Shown: positions 42,505 to 51,902 of the stretch, piece after piece
Layout of the letters: each line of letters starts with the position of its first letter
Numbering within the stretch: the stretch's first letter is position 1
Assembly: GCF_005280585.1 (NCBI RefSeq)
Contig: NZ_SZVO01000016.1
Span: forward strand, 125,109 to 189,108
Direction of reading: 5' to 3'
Length of the DNA stretch: 64,000 bases
Origin: Dyadobacter frigoris
Lineage (GTDB): Bacteria > Bacteroidota > Bacteroidia > Cytophagales > Spirosomataceae
Notes under the pieces: generated by a model
What the model was told of the DNA's origin: nothing
Seen by the model: only the letters and a program-made list of their open reading frames with translations
Database searches by the model: none
Made by a program: the position numbers and the translations under genes

Positions 42505-44649
42505 ATGCAGACATTAGAACAAACTTCAAGACGTAATTTTTTAAAAATTGCGGCAACGGCTGGTGGAGGATTATTTTTAGGTTTCAGCTGGTCGGGTGCT
42601 GCTGCATTGCCAGGCGTGGTCAATCCTGAATCTGCCGGGGCGGGTGCTATTAATTTCAACAGTTTTCTTACGATCGGAACAGATAATATTATCACAATAT
42701 TTTCTCCAAATCCTGAAATCGGACAAGGTATAAAAACCGCCTTTCCGATGATTGTAGCTGAGGAACTGGACGCTGACTGGAAACAGGTAAAAACGGTTCA
42801 GGCAAATCTGGACACGAGCAAATATGAGCGACAGGTAACGGGCGGCAGCGGAGCGGTTCCACATTCATGGGAACGTTTACGGAAAGCAGGTGCGACGGCA
42901 AGGTATCTTTTAATTGAAGCCGCCGCGAAAAGATGGAATGTTTCTCCGACGGAAATTACTACCGAGAAAGGAAAAGTTTTTCATAAAGCTTCGGGTAAAT
43001 CAGCTACTTACGGAGAACTTGCCGGGGAAGCTTCGAAAATTTCGGTACCTAAAGAAATTAAGTTAAAAGATGAAAAGGATTTCACATTAATAGGGCAAAG
43101 TGTCCGCAATGTTGATAATCAAAATATTATAACGGGCAAGCCGCTTTTTGGATTGGATTTTTACCGGGAAGGAATGTTGTTTGCCTTAATTCAGCGTCCG
43201 AAAGCATTTGGTCTGAAACTGAAATCGGTTGATTCGGCGGAGGCAAAGAAAATGCCTGGTATCGTGGACGTTGTTACTTTTGAAAATAGTGTTGCCGTTG
43301 TCGGAAAATCAACATGGCAGGTAAAAAAAGCGCGTGAACTTTTGAAAATCGAATATGAAAAAGAATTCGATCTTGAAAGCTCGGCGGATCATAATCGTAT
43401 TTTCAAACAATTATTGGAGGGTGGACAAGCCACGGTAAGAAGGAAAAATGGCGATGTGGAAGCTGCTTTTAAAAATGCCGCTAAAATAGTAACGGCTGAA
43501 TATCAGTGTCCGTTTTTACCGCATAGCCCTTTGGAGCCAATGAACTTTTTTGCGCATGTTCGGGAAGATGGGGTAGAACTTGTAGGGCCAACACAAACAC
43601 CGGATCGTGCACGGACTGAAGCGGCGAAAATTACAGGTTTTCCGCCTGAAAAAGTTACGGTTGAGATTACCAGACAAGGTGGAGGTTTTGGCAGAAGGCT
43701 GGCGGCTGATTATGCTATTGAAGCGACACATGTTTCAAAATTGATGAAAGCGCCGGTTAAAGTGGTTTGGACCAGAGAAGATGATATGACGGGCGGAACC
43801 TACCGGCCCGCAGTTCGTTATCGTTTTGAAGCGGCTTTGGATAAAACCGGACAATTAATTGGGTATAAATTACGAGGTGTAGGAATGAACGCCGGTAACC
43901 CGACGCGGGAAGATAATTTCCCTTCCGGAGCTGTTGATAATTTGTTAATTGATTCGGTTGATCATAAATCACCGATTACAACCGGTCCGTGGCGTGCGCC
44001 AATTACCAATTTTCTCGCTTATGCGGAACAATCTTTTTTGGATGAAGTAGCCGAAGCAGCTGGTAAGGATCCGATCCAGTTCCGTTTGGAATTGTTGGAA
44101 AAAGCTAAAAAAGCACCTGCCGGAGAAGTCAAATATGATATTGACCGGATGATTGCCGTGATAAAACTGGCCGCAGAAAAGAGTAATTGGGGCAAGAAAA
44201 AAGGCGTTCATCAGGGTTTTAGTGTCTATTTTTCACACCGTTCTTATGTGGCTCAGGTAGGAGAGGTTGTTGTGGAAAAAGGGAAACCTGTTTTGAAAAA
44301 CATGATTGCAGCTGTGGATTGTGGTATAGTGATCAATAAAAGCGGATCTCTTCAACAAGTAAGAGGTGGAATCGTGGATGGTATTGGTCATGCGATGTAT
44401 GGTAATCTGACTTTTAAAGACGGAGCGCCGGATCAAAATAATTTCAATGCTTTCCGGTTAATCCGTATGAATGAAATTCCGGAAGTGGATGTGCATTTTG
44501 TTGATAATGGAATAACGCCTACCGGATTAGGTGAACCGGCATTACCACCCGCCGGTGCAGCCGCAGCGAATGCTTTTTACAAAGCAACAAAGAAAAGATT
44601 GAGAAACCAGCCATTTATGGAAGAGGAAGCGTTTAAGAATATTTCATAA
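42505..44649 (+). CDS. molybdenum hydroxylase Moco subunit (IorB-like)
   Basis: A 714-residue molybdopterin-binding subunit of the xanthine dehydrogenase family, isoquinoline 1-oxidoreductase beta type. A twin-arginine signal (SRRNFLKIAATAGGGLFLGF) shows export in folded form; the small subunit lacks a signal and would travel with it. Family motifs include PEIGQGIKTAFPMIVAEELDADW near the front, RQGGGFGRR in the middle and PTGLGEPALPPAGAAAANAF (with the catalytic Glu region) near the end. The substrate may be an aldehyde or N-heterocycle and is not fixed by sequence. A terminator follows the gene. Confidence 0.93.
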   Translation: MQTLEQTSRRNFLKIAATAGGGLFLGFSWSGAAALPGVVNPESAGAGAINFNSFLTIGTDNIITIFSPNPEIGQGIKTAFPMIVAEELDADWKQVKTVQANLDTSKYERQVTGGSGAVPHSWERLRKAGATARYLLIEAAAKRWNVSPTEITTEKGKVFHKASGKSATYGELAGEASKISVPKEIKLKDEKDFTLIGQSVRNVDNQNIITGKPLFGLDFYREGMLFALIQRPKAFGLKLKSVDSAEAKKMPGIVDVVTFENSVAVVGKSTWQVKKARELLKIEYEKEFDLESSADHNRIFKQLLEGGQATVRRKNGDVEAAFKNAAKIVTAEYQCPFLPHSPLEPMNFFAHVREDGVELVGPTQTPDRARTEAAKITGFPPEKVTVEITRQGGGFGRRLAADYAIEATHVSKLMKAPVKVVWTREDDMTGGTYRPAVRYRFEAALDKTGQLIGYKLRGVGMNAGNPTREDNFPSGAVDNLLIDSVDHKSPITTGPWRAPITNFLAYAEQSFLDEVAEAAGKDPIQFRLELLEKAKKAPAGEVKYDIDRMIAVIKLAAEKSNWGKKKGVHQGFSVYFSHRSYVAQVGEVVVEKGKPVLKNMIAAVDCGIVINKSGSLQQVRGGIVDGIGHAMYGNLTFKDGAPDQNNFNAFRLIRMNEIPEVDVHFVDNGITPTGLGEPALPPAGAAAANAFYKATKKRLRNQPFMEEEAFKNIS

Positions 44650-44667
44650 AAAAAACAGAATGATCAG

Positions 44668-44712
44668 CAGTTCAGCGGGATACAATTTTGTATTTAGCTG
44701 AACTGTTTTTTG
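44668..44712 (+). terminator. terminator after the molybdenum hydroxylase genes
   Basis: A 9-bp stem (CAGTTCAGC/GCTGAACTG) with further inner pairing (ATACA/TGTAT) and a six-T run, 18 bases after the stop codon. Confidence 0.85.
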
Positions 44713-44823
44713 TTTAATAATAAAATGATTAAAACCTTATTTGGACAATGTCTGGCGTAATATTTGTAATTATCTGTTAAGTGCCTGATCAATAATTTGG
44801 TAAAATAATTTAATCAATTTCAA

Positions 44824-45426
44824 ATGAAAACTACCATTGCTATCGTTATTCTGGCCGCCGGAAAATCTGCCCGTTTAGGCCAGCCGAAACAGCTTCTTCC
44901 CTTTAAAGGAAAAAGTCTGATATGCCATTGCGTGGAAATAGCCCGGAAAGTCGTTGAAAATGTAGTTGTAGTTACAGGAGCTGAAAGGAAACGTATCGAA
45001 TCGGAAATAAAAAACAGTGCTGTTGAAATTGTGTACAATCCTGAATGGGAGGAAGGAATAGCTTCTTCGATTCGTTCCGGTTTAGCTTATGTAACAGAAA
45101 AAAATCCTGATATAAACGAAGTCATTTTTATGGTTTGCGACCAGCCTTTTGTGACTGCTGATCTTCTTCATAAACTGATTAAGGAGAAAGAACTTTCTAC
45201 AAAAAGCATCGTTGCAAGCTGCTATTCAGAAATAGCCGGAACGCCGGTGATTTTCGATAAAAGTATTTTTCCGGAATTAATGGAATTAACGGGTGACATG
45301 GGTGCAAGAAAAATCATCATTAAAAGTAAAGACCGTATGTCAACCGTAGATTTTCCACTGGGTAATGTTGATATGGATACAGCGGATGATTACAAGAAGT
45401 TGCTGATGCAGAAAGATTTGTTGTAA
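44824..45426 (+). CDS. MobA-like nucleotidyltransferase (MocA type)
   Basis: A 200-residue NTP transferase with the signature LAAGKSARLGQPKQLLPFKG (10-29) and a metal-binding MVCDQPF region (about 107-113). MocA-type enzymes transfer CMP (MobA: GMP) to molybdopterin, making the dinucleotide cofactor used by xanthine-oxidase family hydroxylases. Its place between the hydroxylase genes and the XdhC gene supports the MocA role. It is separated from the hydroxylase by a terminator, so it has its own promoter or partial read-through. Cytosine specificity is inferred. Confidence 0.88.
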   Translation: MKTTIAIVILAAGKSARLGQPKQLLPFKGKSLICHCVEIARKVVENVVVVTGAERKRIESEIKNSAVEIVYNPEWEEGIASSIRSGLAYVTEKNPDINEVIFMVCDQPFVTADLLHKLIKEKELSTKSIVASCYSEIAGTPVIFDKSIFPELMELTGDMGARKIIIKSKDRMSTVDFPLGNVDMDTADDYKKLLMQKDLL

Positions 45427-45474
45427 TTTTAAAAATGAATGATCCGCAGACGTTGGAATGTTGGCTAATTTTGC

Positions 45475-45546
45475 AATCCCGAAAGGATGGTATTATTATG
45501 AAAATTCGTGGATTTTCAGATGAGCCAAACCCTGAAAGAGTGAAAT
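45475..45546. repeat. composite CCTGAAAGG repeat, locus 2
   Basis: Units AATCCCGAAAGGATGGTATT (45475-45494) and AAACCCTGAAAGAGTGAAAT (45527-45546) start 52 bases apart, the same order and offset as at 22311-22382, and the 32-33 bases between are partly alike (ATTATT near the start). It lies between the convergent MocA and XdhC genes. Confidence 0.72.
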
Positions 45547-45566
45547 AATAACGCCAATTACCTCAA

Positions 45567-46796
45567 CTACATCGGCCCCATTCCACAAGAGCCCGAAACT
45601 TCTTCACCGGGCAAACTCAAAACATTCTGCACCTTTCTTTTTTTCAAAACCGGTATATTTTGAACGGAACGACTATGGATAACATCCGGTTTATCCCGTA
45701 GAAATGTTCCTGGTGTTTTATTTAAAACCGCCTTTATTTCAGCCAAAACCGATAGGGCGATTTCCTCAGAAGTTTCTGCGCCAATATCCAGTCCAACGGG
45801 ACCATAAATTCTTGAAATTTGTTCTTCTGTAACTTCAATGCCGTCATCTTTCAAATCGGCTAACATTCTTTCCAATTTCTTTTTTGGGCCGAGACTGCCA
45901 ATGTAAATAGAATTTTTACTCTTCATGAATTCGCGAAGGACGCCAAGATCGTAGTTGTAATTGTGCGTCATTAGAACAAAAACGGTCTGCGTGTCGGAAG
46001 GGATTTGGAAAATTACTTCATTGGATTTAGCCACAAATACTTTTCCTGCCAAAGGAAACCGTTGTCTCGTTGCCTGATTTGCACGTCCGTCAACAACGGT
46101 AATAGTCCAGCCCAAAAGCGAAGCCATCCCAACCAGCGGAATCACATCATTTCCGGCCCCAACAATCACAAGTGAAACAGGAGGTTTTAAAAATTCAATA
46201 AAAGCGGTAAGTTTGTTTCCTTCAAAAGAATAAGTGTTGAACAATGAGTGTTCAGAGCGCAAAGCTGTATCGCTATCCTGAATTACGGTATCAACATATT
46301 TGACAAACTGGTTTTCTACAATTAAGTGCTCTTCATCATCAAGCAGAAGCATTCCGGTGCCTGGTTGATCTGACCGGTTGGTCATCGAAAAAAGTGTAAC
46401 CAGTATAGCATTTATTCTTTGTTTTGTAGCCCGTTCCAGTAAGGCAATCGGGTGGTTTTCTTGATCGACATTAATCGGTTCGAACAAAATATGTACAATG
46501 CCGTTACAACCGAGTTGAACGCCGAATTTTGCATCGTCATCATCGTCCATCGTATCATAAGTCACTAGCTTATTGGTTTGCTGCGAAATCGCCAGAAGCG
46601 CTTTTCGTAGCGCATCTCCTTCCAGACAGCCTCCGCTGATAGCGCCTGTGAGTTGTCCATCCTCTGTAACCAGCATTCTGGCGCCAGGTCTCCGGTAGGA
46701 CGAACCTTCCACATGAACCACCGTCGCCAGTGCCATACTTTTACCCTCGGCAATTGCCAGATGATACGCTTCTATAATATCTGTAATTTCTTTCAT
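45567..46796 (-). CDS. XdhC/CoxI family protein
   Basis: A 409-residue XdhC-family protein, which binds the molybdenum cofactor, aids its sulfuration and hands it to xanthine-oxidase family enzymes. The N-terminal XdhC/CoxI domain has SSYRRPGARMLV and the Cys-containing GGCLEGD (55-61) and LGCNG (95-99). A Rossmann domain follows (LVIVGAGNDVIPLVGMASLLGW, about 209-230). After it comes a tail of about 50 residues ending SCGMGPM, a late Cys that may be worth attention. The gene is downstream of a cysteine desulfurase gene, with 21 bp between them, on the strand opposite to the hydroxylase. Confidence 0.92.
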   Translation of the reverse strand: MKEITDIIEAYHLAIAEGKSMALATVVHVEGSSYRRPGARMLVTEDGQLTGAISGGCLEGDALRKALLAISQQTNKLVTYDTMDDDDDAKFGVQLGCNGIVHILFEPINVDQENHPIALLERATKQRINAILVTLFSMTNRSDQPGTGMLLLDDEEHLIVENQFVKYVDTVIQDSDTALRSEHSLFNTYSFEGNKLTAFIEFLKPPVSLVIVGAGNDVIPLVGMASLLGWTITVVDGRANQATRQRFPLAGKVFVAKSNEVIFQIPSDTQTVFVLMTHNYNYDLGVLREFMKSKNSIYIGSLGPKKKLERMLADLKDDGIEVTEEQISRIYGPVGLDIGAETSEEIALSVLAEIKAVLNKTPGTFLRDKPDVIHSRSVQNIPVLKKRKVQNVLSLPGEEVSGSCGMGPM

Positions 46797-46817
46797 TTGT
46801 TTTTCAAAAAGAAAATA

Positions 46818-47975
46818 TCAATGCATATTGCTGCGATGATTTTCTACAATTGTTCTTATAGTCTGAACCGCGTATTCAATTTGAGAAAGCGTAGTAAATC
46901 TTCCAAGACTCATTCGGAACGAACTTAAAGCAAGCGTATCACTTAGTCCAAGGGCCTTTAAAACATGACTGGGTTTAGTTGTGACCGACGAACAAGCTGA
47001 ACCTCTCGAAACCGCTATTTCACTGCATATTTCTAAAAGCAAAGCCTCTCCGTTGACATGTTCAAAAGAGATATTAGTGATGTTGGGCAAACGGTTTTCC
47101 ATGCTTCCGTTTTTCTTTGTACCTTCCATTTTAAGCAATTCCCGTTCCAGTAAGTTCCGTAAAACCGCAACAGCACCCGGCTCACTTTCCAATTCCATCT
47201 TACAGATTTCGCAAGCTTTACCTAACCCAACGATTCCAGGCACATTCAGCGTTCCGCTCCGCATATTTTTTTCGTGACCGCCTCCATGGATTTGAGACGA
47301 AATATTCACTTTGGGATTTCTCCTTCTTACATATAATGCTCCGATTCCTTTTGGTCCGTATAATTTATGCGCACTCAGGGAAAGCATATCCATACCATCT
47401 TCATTGACGTCAATCAGTATCTTTCCGACTGCCTGGGTCGCATCTGAGAAAAACAGAATACCATGTTTTCTTGCCAGCTTACTGATTTCCTCAACAGGTT
47501 GAATGGTACCCGTTTCGTTGTTTGCAAACATGATAGAAATCAGAATAGTCTGACTGGTAATAGCATTTTCGAGCTCGGTCAGCTCTATCACACCTTCCGG
47601 ATTCACGGGTAGATAAGTAACTTTTCCACCAGTATTTTCAACCCATTCACAGGTATCCAGCACGGCCCGATGTTCCGTTACACAGGTAATGATATGGTTT
47701 CCTTTTTCTTTATAATTTTCAAAAACTCCTTTTATTGCAAGATTTATAGATTCTGTCGCACCGGAAGTAAATACGATTTCCGAAGGATGTGCACCGATCA
47801 ATTCCGCTACCTGCTCCCTGGCTATATCAACCGCCTCGGAGGCAGTCCACCCATATACATGTGAATTACTGGCTGCATTCCCGAAATTTTCAAGAAAATA
47901 CGGCAGCATTTCTTCAAGAACTTTTGGGTCCATAGGAGTGGTTGCGGCATTGTCAAGATACACAGGTAGTTTCAA
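46818..47975 (-). CDS. cysteine desulfurase (NifS/IscS-like)
   Basis: A 385-residue PLP-dependent class V aminotransferase-fold enzyme that takes sulfur from cysteine. PLP and active-site positions are His102, Asp178, Lys204 (SAHKLYGPKG) and the catalytic Cys328 in SRGSACSSVTTKPS. It is first in a two-gene unit with XdhC. This suggests that its main work is sulfur supply for the terminal sulfido ligand of the molybdenum cofactor, as shown for NifS4 with XdhC in Rhodobacter capsulatus. A general Fe-S role is the alternative. Confidence 0.92.
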   Translation of the reverse strand: MKLPVYLDNAATTPMDPKVLEEMLPYFLENFGNAASNSHVYGWTASEAVDIAREQVAELIGAHPSEIVFTSGATESINLAIKGVFENYKEKGNHIITCVTEHRAVLDTCEWVENTGGKVTYLPVNPEGVIELTELENAITSQTILISIMFANNETGTIQPVEEISKLARKHGILFFSDATQAVGKILIDVNEDGMDMLSLSAHKLYGPKGIGALYVRRRNPKVNISSQIHGGGHEKNMRSGTLNVPGIVGLGKACEICKMELESEPGAVAVLRNLLERELLKMEGTKKNGSMENRLPNITNISFEHVNGEALLLEICSEIAVSRGSACSSVTTKPSHVLKALGLSDTLALSSFRMSLGRFTTLSQIEYAVQTIRTIVENHRSNMH

Positions 47976-48053
47976 TGGATTATTTGACGTCAGTGAATAA
48001 ATCGTATATCGAATTTGACGCTTTTGACAGAATTTAACAAATATCCATTACTG

Positions 48054-48099
48054 AAAATAAAACTATTAAATCCCGGCATTGATTTAATAGTTTTATTTT
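48054..48099. terminator. perfect 19-bp AT-rich inverted repeat
   Basis: AAAATAAAACTATTAAATC pairs perfectly with its complement across an 8-base loop (CCCGGCAT-like), with T and A runs on the flanks. It looks like a strong bidirectional terminator but lies between divergent genes, upstream of both, so it may insulate the two promoters or be left from a lost gene. Confidence 0.6.
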
Positions 48100-48135
48100 A
48101 TGAAAAAATATAAAAAATAATTGATAAAATATTTT

Positions 48136-48163
48136 TTTGTTTAAACGATTAAATTTACTTTTG
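48136..48163 (+). promoter_or_regulatory. candidate promoter upstream of susC1, with LacI sites
   Basis: TTTG (48136-48139), a 16-base spacer and TACTTTTG (48156-48163) match the lacI promoter at 53605-53632 almost base for base. The spacer holds TTTAAACGATTAAA. If used, it would give susC1 a leader of about 550 bases. Confidence 0.65.
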
Positions 48164-48172
48164 AATCGATTC
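48140..48172. promoter_or_regulatory. LacI-type operator pair A upstream of susC1
   Basis: TTTAAACGATTAAA (48140-48153, one mismatch from palindromic) and GAATCGATTC (48163-48172, perfect) have centres 21 bases apart, about two helical turns. They overlap the spacer and the downstream edge of the candidate promoter. Confidence 0.65.
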
Positions 48173-48302
48173 TTTAACGCACTGAACCTGCAAAAAGAAT
48201 AACCTGACTTCCAGCACAATTTTCAATCTGATTGGCTACTTCTTAGCCGGTATTCTCAATTTTTTCTTGTAAAGAAGGTTGGGATAAATGCTTTTTCTAT
48301 GC

Positions 48303-48336
48303 TTAATCGATTAAATTATTGATTTAAATCGATTAA
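48303..48336. promoter_or_regulatory. LacI-type operator pair B upstream of susC1
   Basis: TTAATCGATTAA (48303-48314, perfect) and TAAATCGATTAA (48325-48336, one mismatch) have centres 22 bases apart. They lie 162 bases downstream of pair A. Sequence right of the second site (ATTAACAAA) matches that right of the site at 54713. Confidence 0.72.
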
Positions 48337-48726
48337 CAAAATTAGCACGAAGCAATAAGATCAGAAATTGAAAATAGTACGTGTATCAACGTTCAGCTTA
48401 ATGTACTACTCACCTAAAACATCCAAAGTAAAAATGAATCCATTTCGGAATAACTACATCTAGGCGAGCGATCCGCTGACCGAATTATCATTCTTTAGAC
48501 CGGTTAACACGGCCGGCTGAACTCTGTTTTGCGTATATATTTATACGTTATGTTTTCCTGTGCTGTTTTTATCAAAAATGGCAACAATAATTATGTGTTG
48601 TCATTAGCCGGGATCAAATTAATTCCTGTGTTTCTGCCTGGTTAGATAGGTTTTGCGACTTAGTTCTGGCTGGTCGCTACTATGGGAAACCGGGAAATCT
48701 GTTTTCAAACCAATAACCCCTTAACG

Positions 48727-51700
48727 ATGAAAAAACATGTAAAATTTCTTTTGCTCTTATGGCTTTGCCAGATTTCTGTGTCCGGTTTTGCACAAAATAA
48801 AATTACCGGAAAAGTTAGCGGTCCGGATAACATGGCGCTGCCTGGTGTAAATATCCAGATCAGCGGAACTTCACAGGGAACAGCAACGGACGCGGACGGG
48901 AAATATATATTGAATGTGCCGCCGGACGCTTCGCTGGTATTTTCCTACATAGGTTATATAAGCCAGACCGTTAAGACGGAAAATCGTTCGGTCATGGATA
49001 TTAAACTGGAATCGGAAGCAAAAAATCTGACGGAAGTTGTTGTTACCGCGCTTGGTATAAAAAGAGAATCCAAAACACTTGGTTATGCCACGGCGACAGT
49101 GAATGCGGATCAAATCTCGACCAATCGTTCGCCAAATGTAATGAGCTCGTTGCAGGGGAAAATGGCAGGTGTCAATATTTCAACACTTTCGACCGGACCG
49201 GCCGGAACTGCCAAAATCCGTATCCGGGGACAATCTTCTTTCAGCGGCCAGAACAGTCCTCTTATTGTTATTAACGGGGTGCCGATTGACAATTCAAATT
49301 ATGCGGGTGGCGGAGATTTTGCAACGCGCTCGGCCAATAGTTCGGATGGCGGAGACGGACTTTCAAGCATTAACCCGGATGATATTGAATCCATGACGGT
49401 TTTGAAAGGTGCCACGGCTGCTGCTTTATACGGTTCGCGTGCAAAAGACGGTGTGGTCATGATCACGACAAAAAACAGAGGAAGCGGCAAAGGGATCGGA
49501 CTGGATTATAACATGAATTTTACGACAGACACGCCGCTGGACTACACGGATTTTCAGTACGAATACGGTCAGGGAGAAGGAGGTATCCGGCCAACAACAG
49601 CAAGTCCGACTTCCGGAGTGTGGAGTTTTGGAGAGAAATTTCAGCCCGGAATGAAGCAGATACTTTTCGATAATCAGGAATATCCTTACGAGCCGGTTTT
49701 TAATCGCGTCCGCAAATTTTATAATGTAGCCACAAATCTGACCAATACCGTAACCGTTTCAAATAATGGAGAAAATGGTGGTTTCAGCATGTCGCTTTCG
49801 AATACGGATAATAAAGGAATCGTACCAAATTCAAAATTTAACAGAAAAACAGTCAACCTGGGTTTCACCCAGAATATTTCCAAAAGGCTTACAGCCAGCG
49901 GAAATATAAATTATTCCAAAGAAAAAAATACAAATCCGCCGCAGATCGATGCGCAGGATTTTGCTACCCCGACGGTCATTTTTACTTTGGCCAATTCCAT
50001 GCCTTTTGATGCGCTGGAAAAAAACCAGACTCATGCGAACGGAGACGAATTTGCTTTTTCGAGATTTCTAGTTCGTAATAATCCATATTATTCTGTCAAT
50101 AAACATTTTGAAAATATTACGCGCGACCGGCTTTTTGGTAATGTCGCTCTGAAATATCAGTTTACAGAATGGCTTTATTTACAAGGGCGTATTGCTCAGG
50201 ATTTCTATGTTCGAAATCAGGATTATAACATTCCCAACGGATATGCAGCTATCGCAAAAGCGCCGGTTGGTTTCGTAAATGGTTCATACACACAGGATGT
50301 TCGCCGAAATACAGAGCGAAATCTGGATTTTATTTTAGGTGGAAATCATAATTTTGGAAAGATCGGTGTGGATGTGACTTTGGGAGGAAATCAGCGATAT
50401 GCGCGAATGGATTATAACAGTGTGACCGTCCAGGATTTTATTCAGCCCGGTTTGTATACCGTTATGAATGGCCGCGTGAAAAATCCTTTGTACAGTCTTT
50501 CCGAAAAGAAAATAAATTCGTTTTATGGTGCAGCAACAATTTCATACAAAGAGTTTTTATACTTAAATGTTACAGCACGAAATGATTGGTTCTCGACACT
50601 TGCGCCTGAAAACAGAAGCATTCTTTATCCGTCTGCAACCGCCAGTTTCGTTTTCTCTCAGGCATTTTCCAATCTTCCCGCCTGGCTTTCTTTTGGTAAG
50701 TTAAGGGCGGCTTATGCGCAGGTAGGTTCTGATAATGTCAACCCATATTCTAACGCACTTTATTACGCCGTTGATAATAATCTTTTCCCGAATCCTTCCG
50801 GCCAGCAGGTTCCGGTTGGCGGGATTAACGCTTCGACCGTTCCGAATAAAAATCTGCGTCCGTTGAGAGTGAAAGAAGCAGAGGGTGGAATTGAGCTGAA
50901 ATTATTCAACAACGCCATCGGATTTGATTTTACTTATTATCACAAAACAACGGATGATCAGATTCTTGCTGCACAAATTTCTGATGCTTCCTCTTACACA
51001 AATCAACTGATTAACGTAGGACGAAGTGAAAATCAGGGAATTGAATTGTTACTAACTGCGTCGCCTGTTAACACGAAGGCATTCCGCTGGGATGTAAGTT
51101 TCAACGCTTCCTATAATACTTCGAAAGTTATAAAACTGGGTTTGACAGATAAGGATACCGTAATCACGGTGGGCGGCGGGGGAGGCCGGACGCTGAATGA
51201 AGTAGTGGGTAAGCCGATTGGTCAATTATACACTTTTACTTATTTGAGAGATGCGCAGGGCCGTCAGGTTTTTGATAAAAATAGTGGCTTGCCGATGAGA
51301 AATAATACTTTGACAAATGTTGGAAACGCGCTGCCAAAATATTTCGGAGGTATTACCAACAGTTTTACCTACAAAGGAATTATGTTGTCGGCATTGATTG
51401 ATTTCAAATTAGGCTACAAAATGATCGCCGGCAGAAACATAAATTATATGCGTCACGGTTTGTCAAAAAGAACATTGCCTGGAAGAGCGGAAGGTTATGT
51501 TATCGGAAAAGGCGTAAATCCGGATGGGGAAATCAACCAGACGAAATCCGCGGTGCAGCCGTTTTATGAGTCGATTAATCCGCTGGGAGTCAATGAAGAT
51601 TTTGTTTCAAACGCCGGTTTCTGGAAGTTAAGACAAATCACTTTAAGTTATGATTTTGGAAAATTACTACCCAAAGATTGGTTTATCAGAGGTTTACGTT

Positions 51701-51861
51701 TGAGCGCGGTTGCTAATAATGTTTTGATCATCAAAAAATGGACGGAAAATATGGATCCGGAAGAAGTACTGAATTCTTCGGATAATGCGGCCGGACTGGA
51801 TTTCTGGCCAGGGTTGCCGCCAACGCGAAGTATTGGATTCAACCTGAATGTCAAATTCTGA
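48727..51861 (+). CDS. SusC/RagA TonB-dependent outer membrane protein 1
   Basis: A 1044-residue SusC-type transporter that brings oligosaccharides or similar ligands across the outer membrane with TonB energy. In order: signal peptide (MKKHVKFLLLLWLCQISVSGFAQ), a carboxypeptidase-D-like regulatory domain (ITGKVSGPDNMALPGVNIQISG), the plug with GIKRESKTLGYATATV and SPLIVINGVPID, then the barrel, ending in Phe. I chose the ATG at 48727; an in-frame ATG at 48682 would put 15 polar residues before the signal peptide. The susD gene follows after 41 bp. Operator sites upstream suggest LacI control. Confidence 0.94.
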   Translation: MKKHVKFLLLLWLCQISVSGFAQNKITGKVSGPDNMALPGVNIQISGTSQGTATDADGKYILNVPPDASLVFSYIGYISQTVKTENRSVMDIKLESEAKNLTEVVVTALGIKRESKTLGYATATVNADQISTNRSPNVMSSLQGKMAGVNISTLSTGPAGTAKIRIRGQSSFSGQNSPLIVINGVPIDNSNYAGGGDFATRSANSSDGGDGLSSINPDDIESMTVLKGATAAALYGSRAKDGVVMITTKNRGSGKGIGLDYNMNFTTDTPLDYTDFQYEYGQGEGGIRPTTASPTSGVWSFGEKFQPGMKQILFDNQEYPYEPVFNRVRKFYNVATNLTNTVTVSNNGENGGFSMSLSNTDNKGIVPNSKFNRKTVNLGFTQNISKRLTASGNINYSKEKNTNPPQIDAQDFATPTVIFTLANSMPFDALEKNQTHANGDEFAFSRFLVRNNPYYSVNKHFENITRDRLFGNVALKYQFTEWLYLQGRIAQDFYVRNQDYNIPNGYAAIAKAPVGFVNGSYTQDVRRNTERNLDFILGGNHNFGKIGVDVTLGGNQRYARMDYNSVTVQDFIQPGLYTVMNGRVKNPLYSLSEKKINSFYGAATISYKEFLYLNVTARNDWFSTLAPENRSILYPSATASFVFSQAFSNLPAWLSFGKLRAAYAQVGSDNVNPYSNALYYAVDNNLFPNPSGQQVPVGGINASTVPNKNLRPLRVKEAEGGIELKLFNNAIGFDFTYYHKTTDDQILAAQISDASSYTNQLINVGRSENQGIELLLTASPVNTKAFRWDVSFNASYNTSKVIKLGLTDKDTVITVGGGGGRTLNEVVGKPIGQLYTFTYLRDAQGRQVFDKNSGLPMRNNTLTNVGNALPKYFGGITNSFTYKGIMLSALIDFKLGYKMIAGRNINYMRHGLSKRTLPGRAEGYVIGKGVNPDGEINQTKSAVQPFYESINPLGVNEDFVSNAGFWKLRQITLSYDFGKLLPKDWFIRGLRLSAVANNVLIIKKWTENMDPEEVLNSSDNAAGLDFWPGLPPTRSIGFNLNVKF

Positions 51862-51902
51862 TATTTTGTAATTTCATCATTTCAAAATTAAACTTTAAAG
51901 AT

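Larger units (their letters stand above)
47976..48726. other. long regulatory intergenic region before susC1
   Basis: This 751-base gap between the divergent cysteine desulfurase gene and susC1 contains the 19-bp inverted repeat, a candidate promoter and four LacI-type sites within its first 360 bases. From 48340 to 48680 I see no gene, tRNA or clear hairpin; it may be a long untranslated leader. Confidence 0.6.
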
